The notes below the pieces were generated by a model. The model worked only from the letters and a program-made list of their open reading frames with translations. It searched no databases and was not told where the DNA came from. A DNA stretch of 64,000 bases from Rugalucina vietnamica (taxonomy: Eukaryota; Mollusca; Bivalvia; Lucinida; Lucinidae): the NCBI GenBank assembly GCA_964017185.1, contig OZ024872.1:57591817-57655816 (forward strand), in the 5' to 3' direction. A program made the translations under genes and the position numbers. Of this stretch, positions 11,340 through 23,340 are shown in pieces (positions within the stretch are counted from its first letter, which is position 1; every line of letters begins with the position of its first letter).

Positions 11340-11580
11340 TATTTTCAATGGCACGAATGGGAAAACATATTGTATAAAATAAAAAGAAAACTTACATTCT
11401 TTACACAAGAAACCGTTTGGAATGAGCTCCCAGAACATGCAGTTATGATACCCACTCTCAATAGTTTTAAAAGTAGAATGAATAAGTGTTGGCATGGGCA
11501 TCCCCATAAGTGATCATAAGTTCAACCCCTGAATCTATCCCCGGCGAATAAACGAGATATGTTGGTAAAGACATATCCTA
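11340..11580 (+). mobile_element. LINE 3' fragment (ORF2 C-terminus)
   Basis: Encodes WNELPEHAVMIPTLNSFK and KCWHGHPHK, the usual C-terminal motif of CR1/Jockey-like ORF2 proteins. Nothing of the RT remains. It lies within the Mutator-like element. Confidence 0.7.
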
Positions 11581-12274
11581 CATCGACAAAGAATGCAGAG
11601 CCTAATTAACATCATAAGTAAGATTTCTAAAATAATTTGATGCTTTTGATGCTTGCTTGATCGGTTCAAAACTGTTTCCACCACATTTGGGCATATATAA
11701 TGCACTATCCTTTATATATATATAAGTATATTTCGCAAAATCGTAGGATTGTTTTCACGTCCGAAAGATCACTAAGGATTGATTTTGACTGATCATGAAA
11801 AATGCTAAAGATCGTTCAGATACCCGTCCGAACCCGTTTATCTGTTTGAACCGGACCCGGAGCTACATTCCGGTACCGAAAGATCGTCATTTTCCGATAA
11901 ATTCCGTAGACCCGGCCCGGAACATTCGGTACTTTCCGTAAATTTGGCCGGGTCCGGCCCGGTTATGTTTTTTATCGATAGCCGTTTGGTAGGTATTTCT
12001 TAATTCAATTTACGTTGCCTATAGGCGTGACCTACTTTGTACGGAAACTCCGGAATTGGGTGCCAATTGTGAAGTCGTTTGGTGCAAATTGAACATAATT
12101 GGATGTAGAATCTCAGTTTTATTTTTTTTTCTGTATCTTGGTTCTTTTAATCGCCTCCTAAACGATTTGAACAAGAATACCTTATGGAATTCAATAAATC
12201 CCGGACTAGGATAATGTCAAACAAAAATGCTCATGTCTTGGTTGGAGGTGACTTTAACTGTGGGCATATGGAGT

Positions 12275-12515
12275 AATAATAATAATAATAATCTTTATTT
12301 AAAGTCGCTTCATATTTCAACAACCAACATAAGCTCTATAGAGCTTTTTATTGCGACTATTTAAGAACATATGTACACTATATACATAGAGCTGTGGAAA
12401 TGTGACTTGCTCAAGGCTACAACAGACGACGTCTCGGACTGGGATCGAACCGGGGACCCCTATGCCCAAAGTCCGATGCGCTACCGACTGCGCCAGCCCG
12501 CTCCAGTGAAGCACC
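12275..12515 (-). mobile_element. tRNA-derived SINE inserted in a LINE
   Basis: On the minus strand: GGCGCAGTCGGTAGCGC (A box), GGTTCGATCCCAG (B box), then a body ending in (ATT)n at 12275-12292. It splits the LINE endonuclease region. Confidence 0.82.
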
Positions 12516-13418
12516 ATGCATATACGCGAGGGGGCACGGCAAAGGCGAGTACAGTGTCAACTTTTGGAAATTGCTCAAGACCACTGCCTATCCCAAGTTG
12601 TGAATATTCACACCCGTATTGACAAGACTCACTAACTCTCCATCCCCGGTTAATCGCGTAAAAGGGATGCCCCCGATCGCAATGGCATAGTCCATGTAAA
12701 ATATGACATTTAGGCCAAACGGACCCAGCAAGCCCTGCGAAAGATTTTTCTGTACAATCGAGCGGATATGGGAGGTCTACGTGACCATCTACAATGTAGC
12801 GCGATTTAGGGATTCGTTCCTTTCATCTGACCACAGTCACATGTCATTCAATGGCATGTGGGTCAGCCCAGCAAGCATTGATTCGGAATGGGGTTACCGA
12901 AACGGCACGGTTCCAGTCATCTATTTGGTCGCATTCTTGACCAATGACTTAGGTGGTTGAAGACGGAAACCAGCCACACTTTTTGTCCATTTTAAACAAT
13001 GACTTGTGGGAAGAATATGACGTTTAAGGAAAGACCGGTCCAGTGATTGGTTCCATCATCCACGTGACAGCAGACTGCTATCCAATGACGAAGAATCGAA
13101 TTATTGAACAACCTAACTTGCGCTCGTGTCCTAGTTACACATAGCTCTACTCAGTTTAAACATTTTTCTAATATTTTCACTCTCGATAAAGAAAACATCG
13201 ATCCCGACAGCCCCAGGAAATGAAAGTGCTAAAAAGTTTTGGTCATTTGTAAAGTCCCTTAAAAAGACGCGTTTGTGATTACTTCCCTCCGCGAAAATGG
13301 AATTCTTTAAACAGACACTGATGATAAGGCAAGTATCTGTAATAAACAATGTCAGTCAGCTTTTACACGCGAAACTGATTCTGAAATTCCCTCCAAAGGC
13401 ACTAGCCAATTTACCGCC

Positions 13419-14371
13419 ATGGGTGAAATTACAGTTGACCCTAAAGGGGTCCTCAAACTGTTAAATGGGCTTAAAGTACACAGGGCACCTGGGCCAGACG
13501 ACCTGAGTGCTAGGGTGTTAAAAGAATGTAGTTCTGACATTGCTTTCATTCTGGCCTATATCTACAATGAGTCGCTTGCTCAGGGAAATTTGCCAGATGA
13601 TTGGCGACAGGCAAATGTAGCCCCGGTATTTAAAAAGGCGAGAAATATGACCCTGCAAATTATAAATCGGTGTTGCTAACTTGCATCTGTTGCAAGGCCC
13701 TTGGGAATATAATAGTCAGCAACATTAATAAGCATCTTTCCCTTGAAAATATTCTTGCTGACTGCCAGCACGGCTTCCGTAGTCAAAGGTCTTGCAAAAC
13801 CCAGCTGGTTCAGTTCTTTCATGACATGGTTAGTAACCTGGACCGAGCTCTGAGTCGGGGTCACAGACAAACAGATGTGATCATCATGGATTTTGCAAAG
13901 GCCTTTGACAAGGTGCCACACAGGAGACTACTCTATAAACTGCACTACTACGGGATTAGAAGATCTACTCACAAGTGAATCGCTTCGTGGCTCTTTGAGT
14001 GCTGTTCAAAAGTGGTGTTAGATGGCCAAGCCTCAGCTCCAGTCCCTGTACCATCTGGTGCCCCTCAAGGATCGGTCTTGGGACCGGTCCTCTTCTTGAT
14101 TTTCATAAATGATCTTCCAGATAATATAAGATCGTCCGTTCGCCTCTTTGCCGATGATTGTGTTCTGTATAGAAATATTAAAACCCTCACAGACTGCCAG
14201 ATCTTACAGGATGACCGGAATAGCCTAGGACAATGGGAGACCGATTGGCAAATGAAATTTAATGTTGCCAAATGTCATTCAATGAGGGTGACCCGGCACC
14301 TCCCTAGCAATCAAATACACTTTAACTATTCACTGCATCAACAAAAATTAACATTGTCCAGAACAGGTTGA
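13419..14371 (+). pseudogene. Reverse transcriptase remnant of LINE (three frames)
   Basis: Palm and finger blocks of a non-LTR RT are spread over frames starting near 13419, 13670 and 14012. The catalytic FADD block is intact in sequence (LFADDCVLY), as is GAPQGSVLGP, but frameshifts near 13655 and 13975 and a TGA near 14369 break it. The thumb and C-terminus continue in further frames to about 14890. Confidence 0.85.
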
Positions 14372-15324
14372 GTCCGCCGAATACCAAATACTATTACTGA
14401 CAACTTGAAATGAGGTCAACATGTATCTGAAAATTCTTCTAAAGCAACTAAGACTTTGGGTTTTCTTCGGCGCAATTTGGCACTTGCACCTCGGCTTACG
14501 CAGGAGATTACATACCAATCATTGGTTCGCCCTCAACTCGAGTACGCAGCTCCTATTTGGCATCCCTGTAATGAAACTGAGACAAAAAGGCGGAGAAAAT
14601 GCAGAAGACAGCAGTCAGGTGTGTCTGCAGTCGATGGCATAATACCAGTAGCGTCGATGAACTTGAATGGCCATCCCTGGAGGACCGCAGGCTAAAGTCT
14701 TCCTTAACTTTCTTTTCCAAGATTCACTCCGGTACAGTGTCTCTTGACAAAGATAAATATCTGACCCCGGCATACCAAGGCATCTCATGATTCACAGTAC
14801 ACAAGAAACATGTCCTATAGTGATGCCCTGAAGAATTTATTCTTCCCAAGGACTATTCCATTTAGGCTCTTATTTAAACCAAGGGTCCAGAAGTATACTT
14901 TTTAATATGTCTCTGTCTAGCTTCTTGTAAATAGTTTTAATGGCCCATCCCGAATGTTTTCTCCATTTTGCTAAATTCAGAATTTAGCACCCACCCACAC
15001 CTGAGGTGAAGTAAGATCAGAAATTGATCGATCCAGTATCTGAAGAAAGAAAGAAAGAAAATAAGAGACTCAAACACTGCTTTTTAAAAGAGACATGATG
15101 GACATTGTTAAAGAGGTGCTAAAATCTCAAAATTACGTTTTATACTGTAAAGACTATGGGTGACTGTACATACCTTTAACGCCAGCTTTGACGTTTCAGT
15201 CATATGAAACAAAGGCACGCTGCTTATCGGCAAACACACACGGTAAACCTTACGCTAGAAACTTTTGTTGATAAAGTTCACGTAATCGTTACCATCGAGT
15301 GTATCCAGCTGCCCATTGAAAAAG

Positions 15325-15680
15325 AGGGCGAAATGGAGGGAGGTAGGGATGGAGGTAGTGTAGTGTAGGGAGGGATGGGCAATGAGAGAGAGAGAGGGTG
15401 TAGGTAGCGTAAGGAAGGAGGAAGGTAGGTAGGGAGGGAGGTATAGAGGGGGTAGTTAAGTAGTGTAGGGAGGGTGATAGGTAGTCGGGCAATGTGTAGG
15501 GAGTGAGGTAGGTAGTTAGGTAGTGTAGAGAGGGAGGTAGGTAGTGTAGGGACGGAGGTAGGTAGGTAGGGAGGGAGTGTAGGGAGGGAGGGAGTTAGGT
15601 AGTGTATGGAGGGAGGTAGGTACGTAGTGTAGAGAGGTAGGTAGTGTAGGGAGGGAGGGAGGGAATTAGGTATGTAGGTT
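15325..15680 (+). repeat. G-rich degenerate minisatellite, block 1
   Basis: Irregular repeats of GGTAGGTAG, TAGTGTAGGGAGGGAGG and similar. The plus strand is almost free of C, giving strong strand asymmetry. Confidence 0.9.
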
Positions 15681-15689
15681 GACTTGTAC

Positions 15690-16045
15690 CTGCCCTATAC
15701 GAATATAGGGACATGTATAGGCTAATGAAAACGGGCAGCATTCTGCCCGTGAGACTTTAGCGAGATTTCAAGAGATTTCGATTAAATTGCATGATTATAT
15801 AAGTTAATTTCATTATTTCGAAATATAAGGTCATATAAGTCTTTGAAATGACAATTAAGTAAAGAATGATTGAAGGAGATAACAATAATTAGTAAAAAGT
15901 AATGTCACAATGGTTTGCATAATATTTGAAATTATGTAACGCTTGGTTTGACTGGATTATCGATTTTTTTTAATAAGCCAAAGAAAACCAACGAGGCAGT
16001 TTCCGTTGCCAGTTGTCACTTTAAGTGAGAACGGGGTACCAGTTA
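15690..16045. other. Unique spacer between G-rich blocks
   Basis: Normal-composition sequence interrupting the array. No gene or repeat recognised. Confidence 0.4.
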
Positions 16046-16049
16046 AGTA

Positions 16050-17150
16050 TTTAGGTAGGTAGTGTAGGTAGGTATGGAGGGAGTAGAGAGGTGGTGTACA
16101 GTAGGGAGGTATGGAGAAAGTAAGGGAGGAAGGTAGTATAGGGAGGTAGGTAGGTAGTGTAGGCAGGTAGGTAGGTAGATAGTTAGGTAGGGAGGGAGGT
16201 TGGTAGTGTAGTGTAGGGAGAGAGGGAGGGAGGTAGGTAGGTAGGTAGGTGGGTAGGTAAGAAGATAGATAGGTAGGTCGTGGAGGAAGTGGGGTAGGTA
16301 GGTATGGTCGGTGGTGGAGCGAGGGAGGTAGTGTATGAAGGGAAGGGGAGAGAGGGAGGTAGTGTATGGGGGAAAGAGGGAGGGAGGTAGTGTAGGTAGG
16401 TAGGTAAGTAGTGTAAGTAGGGAGGGACGTGGGTGGGTGGTGTAGGGAAGTAGGTAGGTAGTACCTACTAGGTACCTAGTGTGGGGAAGTAGGTAGGTAG
16501 GGAGGGGTAGGTAGTGTAGGTAGGTATGTATGTACAGTAGGGAGGGGGAGGTAGTTTAGAGAGGGAGGGAGGTAGGAAGTGTAGGTAGGTAGGGAGGTAA
16601 GTAGGTAGTGTAGTGTAGATAGTGAGTGATTGGGGTATCTGGGTAGGCAAGTAGATAGATAGGTAGGTAGTGGAGGGAGGGGGGTGGTAGGTAGGTATTG
16701 TAGTTGGTGTAGGGAGTTAGGTAGTGTGGCGCGGGAGGATGGGAGGTGGTGTATGGAGGGAGGTAGGAAGGTAGTGTAGGGTAAGAGGTATTGTAGGGAG
16801 GGCAGTAGTTAGGTAGTGTAGGGAGGGAGGTAGGTAGGTAGGTGGGTAAGGTAGGGAGGGAGGAAGAGTCGTAGGTAGGTCGTGTTGGGGGGTAGGTATG
16901 TATGTCGGTAGGGAGGGAGGGAGGTGCGTATTGTAGGTAGGTAGGTAATTAGGGGGTAGTGTAGGTATGTTGGGAGGGAGGGTGGTAGAGGAGGAAGGGA
17001 GTAGGTAGATAGGTAGGTAGTGTATGGAGGGGGAGAGAGGTAGGTAGTATAGGGAGGGAGGGAAGAAGGTAAGTATGGATGGGTAGGTAGGTAGTAGGTA
17101 GGTAGGTAGGGACGGAGGGAGGTAGGGACGGAGGGAGGGAGGGAAGTAGA
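16050..17150 (+). repeat. G-rich degenerate minisatellite, block 2
   Basis: About 1.1 kb of GGTAGGTAGGGAGGGAGG-type units with TAGTGTAG punctuation and GGGTAGGTAG variants. The long minus-strand reading frame here (Pro/Thr/Tyr/Leu-rich) is a by-product of the repeat, not a gene. Confidence 0.92.
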
Positions 17151-17577
17151 TTGACTTTACCCCCAATTGTTTTCCTTTATTTTCTTGCCCCATGTTCCCT
17201 AAACCCCCAAAAGTGTTGTCATAGATTGAGTTTTTGTAGGAAGGTACGGGTCGACCTGGTATGAATCTAATCTCATGCACGATATCTATGTGAACAGATT
17301 CATTGGAAAAAATTATCATCCAATGAAATTATTTGTTTCAGGCAGCAGTCCACAGTTTCTAGAGCATTTTTCAGTTAATTTAGCTAGATCCGCCAAAATT
17401 GATAATAGCTCTGTCCAATCTGGTGAACGATCCCATAAAATCATTAAATCAAATGTCTAACAAAAAATAACATCATTTAAATCGCCTAGCACTGACTATC
17501 ACCCTTCCTGTACTTGGGATATTTTCCCCTACTCCTCTTTCAGACCAGTGAATTTTCGTAAAACATGCCCAAAGCTT
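17151..17577. other. Unannotated
   Basis: No gene or repeat recognised. It lies between the G-rich array and the tandem duplication. Confidence 0.4.
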
Positions 17578-18026
17578 GGGTCCCCATGTGTATTCTATGC
17601 AACTGCAAGCACCATAAATCTCATGCAAATACTTAGAGAATCAACCCAGGATCATAATGAGCAGTGCGCAAATATGTGCCATCCATCTACTTTTTTTCGC
17701 TATTTGTGAACAAAGATAACCCTTGCAAAGTCGACAGTGGAGAGCGTCACCGGCTATGACTGACGAACGATCCGGGATCCTTAGATAATCCCGGTTTTTA
17801 CCAGTCTAAAAAAGGAAATAAGTATTTTTCACATGTTTGAGGCATAATTGATCCGATTTGGGGAAAGATGTCGGCAAATTATTGGCAGACGATAATTTAC
17901 AGCCCAATTTCATGCCCTGTCCCTTATAAGTTGAAATTTTTGGACCACCCCAAAAGTATACCACCCCAAAAGTACAAAACAGTAAACGGAACCTCAAGAG
18001 CTTATGGCAAGTTATCTGAATTTGAA

Positions 18027-19305
18027 TGGTTTACTGGTGATGCGCCAAATTGACAATACTTCACCAGGGGGTGCACCAGGAGGGGAATTAGTCCCTGGCT
18101 CTCACAAGAGATGCGAACTTGGACACACAGTCATCAGACATTTCAGCAGAGGAGATCAGAGAATCAGGGAGGTCATTCCAGTCCTGATAGTCTGTGGAAA
18201 CAAACTATTTTTGTACGCTTCTTTGCTAGCTGAAGGTATCTGAAAAGCCAAAGAGTGTTGATTTCTACAACGCCTATTCTTCGGGATAAGGTCATCTGTG
18301 GGTATTCTGGCTCTACCCTTTAGACCTTTGTATAGCAATATACATGTAAATCTACTATCCCTCTTCTTTTTCTTAAGAGATTCCCATTTCAGTTGACCTA
18401 AAATGCCAGTCATGCTCCCGGTTTCAAAGTCACAAACATTGCCGTACGATTTTGGACCTTTTCCAGTTTTTTTCCTGGAGGTCATGAGTGTGAGGATCCC
18501 AAACTGAGTTTCCATATATTCCAAGACCGGCCGCACCAGTCCTTTTTAAGCTGCTTCTTTCACATCCGGTGGACAAGAATACGAATTTCTCCTCAAGAAT
18601 CCGATAGTTCTGTCAGCCTTTGTAAAAACATTGGAAATATGAGTATTCCATTTCAAATCATTTGTGATAGTTACACCCAGGTATTTTATGCTTTCAACGT
18701 TTTCCAGTACAGTGCTGTCAACGGTGTAGTTAGCCTGTATCTTACTAGACCGTTTATTTGTCAGCTGCATCATGTTGCATTTGACGAGTTGAAATCTCAT
18801 TCCCCATTTCCTGCCTAAACCATCAATGTTTCTCTGAAGTTTCAATGTATCCTCTTCATTCTTGATTTCACGATAGCAAACACAATCATCAGCAAAGAGT
18901 CTTATTTCAGACTCATTGTCAACTGAGATATCATTTATATACAAGGAAAACAGCAAGGGGCCGAGAACGGTGCCCTGGCGGACACCCGACACAACCGGAA
19001 CCCAATCCGATTTAATACCATTTACCACTACCCGTTGTTGTCTGAAACAAAGAAAAGCGTTTATCCAATTCAATGTTCCTCTATTCCATTAGATAGCTAA
19101 AGAATTTGCTTTTAAGGAGTTCATGGGGGCGAGTATACAATGCCTTTTCGAAATACAGTATAAAAGTGTCAACCTGGCCCTTTTTGTCTAAGATTTTTGC
19201 CCAATCATTTATCACCGTAGTCAACTGAGTTTCACAGCTATACCATTTCCTAAATGCGTGTTGCCTGTCCGACAGGAGTTCATGTTCATCAAGATGTACC
19301 CAGCG
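18027..19305 (-). mobile_element. LINE family A, minus strand, 5'-truncated (copy 1)
   Basis: Read on the minus strand: LLSDRQHAFRKWYSCETQL, then QRVVVNGIKSDWVPVVSGV and RQGTVLGPLLFSLYIND, then EIRLFADDCVCY, GFLRRNSYSCPPDVKEAA, and a C-terminal part in another frame (PTDDLIPKNRRCRNQHSLAF). At least two frameshifts make it dead. The 3' UTR ends near 18030 with a CACCAGTAAACC-type motif. The non-LTR clade is not resolved (CR1/Jockey group). Confidence 0.88.
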
Positions 19306-19374
19306 CCGTGTACATGTAGATTAGCATCCAAATTTTAACCTGTACGTAAACTGTTTTTAATCTGCACTGTTACT

Positions 19375-19547
19375 CATTCACCATTTTTGCATTATCGACT
19401 GGTTTCCTGCTTACATAAAAATCAATATTGGAAAAACAGGTAACCAGAACCCCCTGACCTCAAAGGTCAGGGCGGTTCTGGTTACCTGTTTTTCCAATAT
19501 TGATTTTTCTAAAGTTGGGAACCAGCGGATAATGCAAAAATGGTGAA
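19375..19547. repeat. Foldback element (copy 1)
   Basis: Outer arms ATTCACCATTTTTGCATTAT / ATAATGCAAAAATGGTGAAT and inner perfect arms around 19419-19507 (AATCAATATTGGAAAAACAG...TCAAA loop...) form nearly one continuous hairpin. There is no ORF. The second copy is at 23341-23513. Confidence 0.88.
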
Positions 19548-19769
19548 TAGACGGAATATTTCCATCGGTATTCCGTTAGACCTCTCCTCACGGGAGAGGA
19601 GCGAGGTCACGAAGTGTATCGGAGTGCAGGTTAGCCAGCTGATCTATGTTACTCAGTCTCGGACGACACAGGTACATAAGCACACAGTTCGATAATACTT
19701 GGTTATCCGAGAACTATAAGGGAAGAAGAAGAAGTAAGGCCAAGTAAGGGAGTAGTGTTTTAGTTAACG

Positions 19770-20313
19770 GCTAGGTTTGTAACTAGGAACTAGACATATG
19801 AAAAAGTCAGTATGACTGACATCCTTAAAAAAACTAAAATGGGAATCCCTGCAGAAAAGAAGGAAGGATAATAGAATTATATTGCTTTACAAAGGTCTAA
19901 AAGGGAGAGCAAAAATACCCACGGATGACCTTATCCCCAAAAATAGTTTCCAAAAATAGCAAGAACAGTTTCCGTTTTGAGTCTGCCCGAGTGTGGAACA
20001 GCCTCCCTAATGAAATCAGATGTGCAAAAAACTTCAAAGAATTCAAAGGGCTGATCCACACTTGGTCAGGCCCAAAATGTAAGTGTTCAATGTGCCAATT
20101 GTAGTTGTTTTCTGTGTTTTTTCCCTGCATCTGTTTTAGTTAATATTCTTACATGTATTCCGTATGTATTTTTCTTTTTGTGTTTTCTTGAGATCATGTA
20201 TTTGTTTTACTGCTATATACCCATTTCAAATATCTTTTACACCTTCTCGGCAACTTTTAATTCTTTGGAAATTTTCGTTTTCGAAACAAGGCTCCCACAG
20301 GTCTTGTTTGTTT

Positions 20314-20353
<40 letters not shown>

Positions 20354-20897
20354 CGGCCTAAGTTTTTGCTTCAAGGGTGTTTGTTTGTATTTATATAATT
20401 ATTTTTTACTTAGGAACTTTGTTAATGCTGTTTGTCCTTCCTGTGCTCATGTAGACTGCCCATGCAGCAAGGAAGGGCATCAGCTTTTAGTACCTTTTTC
20501 ACGTTTTTGTCCATGTAAATCTGTGTGCTAAACTTGCTTGTTTTATTTGCTCTGCATGCTAACTAAATGCTTTGTGTGATATATGTATGTTTGCTTTGAT
20601 TTATTTTATGCTATTGCATGTGCTTTAAATTCTGCTTTAGTTGACATAATGTATGTGCTCATTAATCTCTTAATCATTGCAGCCTTTTATATTTTTGTTG
20701 TTCTACTTATGTTTGTCGGAAAATAGCTCTAAGAGCTAATGTTGTTTGTTATATGAAAACCGACGTAAAATAAAATTTCTTGTATCTTGTATCTTGTATC
20801 TAGGCGTTGTAGGAATCAACACTCCTTGGCATTTCAGAACCTTCAGCAAGTACAAATGCCTATTTACACAGTTTTTTTCCCCCAGACTATCAGAGAT
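19770..20897 (+). mobile_element. LINE family A fragment with a nested LINE (copy 1)
   Basis: Coding pieces MTDILKKTKMGIPAEK-like and GLKGRAKIPTDDLIPKN end at CCCCAAAAATAG (19946). They resume with GCGTTGTAGG at 20803 and run to CAGACTATCAGAGATT. Between them lies a second LINE at 19947-20802. Confidence 0.8.
19947..20802 (+). mobile_element. LINE family B, 5'-truncated insertion (copy 1)
   Basis: Begins in the ORF2 C-terminus (NSFRFESARVWNSLPNEIRC, then LIHTWSGPKCKCSMCQL and a stop near 20105). A 0.7-kb 3' UTR with a long T-run at 20318-20353 follows, and it ends in (TTGTATC)n immediately before TAG. The unoccupied site is preserved at 21235-21245, which shows the insertion added the element plus a TAG duplication. 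Confidence 0.85.
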
Positions 20898-20902
20898 TTC
20901 TT

Positions 20903-21480
20903 TCTTTCTTTCCTTTGAGACGAAATCTGTTTTCTTGCCCCCAAGATGTGAGAGAAGCTGCCTATAAAGGTCTGGTGAGACCTATTCTTGAATATGGTAG
21001 CTCAGTTTGGGACCCTCATTATGAAGGTTTGATAGATGATTTGGAGAAGGTGCAAAAGCGTGCGGCTAGGTTTGTAACTAGGAACTATACATATGAAAAA
21101 GGTAGTATGACTGGCATCCTTAAAAAACTAAAATGGGAATCCCTGCAGAAAAGAAGGAAGGATAATAGAATTATATTACTTTACAAAGGTCTAAAAGGGA
21201 GAGCAAAAATACCCACGGATGACCTTATCCCCAAAAATAGGCGTTGTAGGAATCAACACTCCTTGGCATTTCAGATACCTTCAGCAAGTACAAATGCCTA
21301 TTTACACAGTTTCTTCCCCCAGACCATTAGAGATTGGAATGAACTCCCTGATTCTCTGATCTCCTCTGCTGAATTGTCAGATGATTGTGTGTCTAAATTT
21401 ACTTCTCTTGTGAGAGCTCGGGACTAATCCCCTCCGGTCAAGCCCCATCCCCCCTGGTGTAGTATTGTCAGTTTGACGTT
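20903..21480 (+). mobile_element. LINE family A 3' end (copy 1)
   Basis: Encodes LRRNLFSCPQDVREAAYKGL, ILEYGSSVWDPHYEGLIDDL, KVQKRAARFVTRNYTYEKGS and a complete C-terminus ending VSKFTSLVRARD and a stop at 21425. A short 3' UTR with TTTGACGTTTCACCAGT follows, then part of an inverted copy. Confidence 0.88.
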
Positions 21481-21992
21481 TCACCAGTATCAGAAACAAA
21501 ATCAGAATAGTTTACTGGTGAAACGTCAAACTGACAATACAGAGGGTCCCCATGTGTATTCTATGCAACTGCAAGCACCATAAATCTCATGCAAATACTT
21601 AGAGAATCAACCCAGGATCATAATGAGCAGTGCGCAAATATGTGCCATCCATCTACTTTTTTTCGCTATTTGTGAACAAAGATAACCCTTGCAAAGTCGA
21701 CAGTGGAGAGCGTCACCGGCTATGACTGACGAACGATCCGGGATCCTTAGATAATCCCGGTTTTTACCAGTCTAAAAAAGGAAATAAGTATTTTTCACAT
21801 GTTTGAGGCATAATTGATCCGATTTGGGGAAAGATGTCGGCAAATTATTGGCAGACGATAATTTACAGCCCAATTTCATGCCCTGTCCCTTATAAGTTGA
21901 AATTTTTGGACCACCCCAAAAGTATACCACCCCAAAAGTACAAAACAGTAAACGGAACCTCAAGAGCTTATGGCAAGTTATCTGAATTTGAA

Positions 21993-23271
21993 TGGTTTAC
22001 TGGTGATGCGCCAAATTGACAATACTTCACCAGGGGGTGCACCAGGAGGGGAATTAGTCCCTGGCTCTCACAAGAGATGCGAACTTGGACACACAGTCAT
22101 CAGACATTTCAGCAGAGGAGATCAGAGAATCAGGGAGGTCATTCCAGTCCTGATAGTCTGTGGAAACAAACTATTTTTGTACGCTTCTTTGCTAGCTGAA
22201 GGTATCTGAAAAGCCAAAGAGTGTTGATTTCTACAACGCCTATTCTTCGGGATAAGGTCATCTGTGGGTATTCTGGCTCTACCCTTTAGACCTTTGTATA
22301 GCAATATACATGTAAATCTACTATCCCTCTTCTTTTTCTTAAGAGATTCCCATTTCAGTTGACCTAAAATGCCAGTCATGCTCCCGGTTTCAAAGTCACA
22401 AACATTGCCGTACGATTTTGGACCTTTTCCAGTTTTTTTCCTGGAGGTCATGAGTGTGAGGATCCCAAACTGAGTTTCCATATATTCCAAGACCGGCCGC
22501 ACCAGTCCTTTTTAAGCTGCTTCTTTCACATCCGGTGGACAAGAATACGAATTTCTCCTCAAGAATCCGATAGTTCTGTCAGCCTTTGTAAAAACATTGG
22601 AAATATGAGTATTCCATTTCAAATCATTTGTGATAGTTACACCCAGGTATTTTATGCTTTCAACGTTTTCCAGTACAGTGCTGTCAACGGTGTAGTTAGC
22701 CTGTATCTTACTAGACCGTTTATTTGTCAGCTGCATCATGTTGCATTTGACGAGTTGAAATCTCATTCCCCATTTCCTGCCTAAACCATCAATGTTTCTC
22801 TGAAGTTTCAATGTATCCTCTTCATTCTTGATTTCACGATAGCAAACACAATCATCAGCAAAGAGTCTTATTTCAGACTCATTGTCAACTGAGATATCAT
22901 TTATATACAAGGAAAACAGCAAGGGGCCGAGAACGGTGCCCTGGCGGACACCCGACACAACCGGAACCCAATCCGATTTAATACCATTTACCACTACCCG
23001 TTGTTGTCTGAAACAAAGAAAAGCGTTTATCCAATTCAATGTTCCTCTATTCCATTAGATAGCTAAAGAATTTGCTTTTAAGGAGTTCATGGGGGCGAGT
23101 ATACAATGCCTTTTCGAAATACAGTATAAAAGTGTCAACCTGGCCCTTTTTGTCTAAGATTTTTGCCCAATCATTTATCACCGTAGTCAACTGAGTTTCA
23201 CAGCTATACCATTTCCTAAATGCGTGTTGCCTGTCCGACAGGAGTTCATGTTCATCAAGATGTACCCAGCG
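21993..23271 (-). mobile_element. LINE family A, minus strand, 5'-truncated (copy 2)
   Basis: Base-for-base counterpart of 18027-19305, with the same frameshifts. It contains LFADDCVCY and RQGTVLGPLL. Confidence 0.88.
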
Positions 23272-23340
23272 CCGTGTACATGTAGATTAGCATCCAAATT
23301 TTAACCTGTACGTAAACTGTTTTTAATCTGCACTGTTACT

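Larger units (their letters stand above)
10168..11983. mobile_element. Mutator-like (MULE) element with long TIRs and 9-bp target duplication
   Basis: Starts GGCTATCGATAAAAAACATA and ends in the exact inverse (TATGTTTTTTATCGATAGCC). Both sides are flanked by GTTTGGTAG (10159-10167, 11984-11992). Inverted arms run about 420 bp on the left, with internal deletions on the right. Long TIRs plus a 9-bp duplication are typical of Mutator-like elements. No transposase is present; the interior holds a MITE-1 fragment, a dispersed repeat and a LINE 3' fragment. Confidence 0.85.
12100..15058 (+). mobile_element. Decayed CR1/Jockey-type LINE
   Basis: Order along the plus strand is an endonuclease remnant (HVLVGGDFNCGHMEW, about 12217-12272), a SINE interruption, poorly preserved linker, then RT pieces in shifting frames. 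The RT pieces are LLNGLKVHRAPGPDDLSARV (13450-13510), DCQHGFRSQRSCKTQL, DVIIMDFAKAFDKVPHRRLL, SGAPQGSVLGPVLFLIFIND and VRLFADDCVLY, followed by LVRPQLEYAAPIWHPC. It ends with a (GAAA)n tail at 15042-15058. At least four frameshifts and an early stop make it inactive. Confidence 0.88.
17578..21540. repeat. Tandem 3.97-kb duplication, copy 1
   Basis: Matches 21544-25508 almost base for base at a constant offset of 3966, shifting to 3968 after a homopolymer T-run. Differences seen by eye are few: T-run length, AAAGTTGGGAACC versus AAAGCTGGGAGCC, and small changes near the end. Contents in order: unique sequence, a minus-strand LINE, a foldback repeat, a LINE fragment with a nested LINE, and a LINE 3' end followed by part of an inverted copy. 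Confidence 0.95.

Noticed and set aside
12703-12960. 85-codon plus ORF between a SINE and RT remnants
   Set aside because: It lies in the decayed linker region of a LINE and has no independent coding evidence.
16717-17319. 200-codon minus-strand frame rich in Pro, Thr, Tyr and Leu
   Set aside because: It is the complement of the G-rich minisatellite. Repetition keeps the frame open, and there is no domain or splice context.
20178-20531. 117-codon ORF with a poly-Phe run
   Set aside because: It is the 3' UTR of a LINE containing a T-homopolymer.
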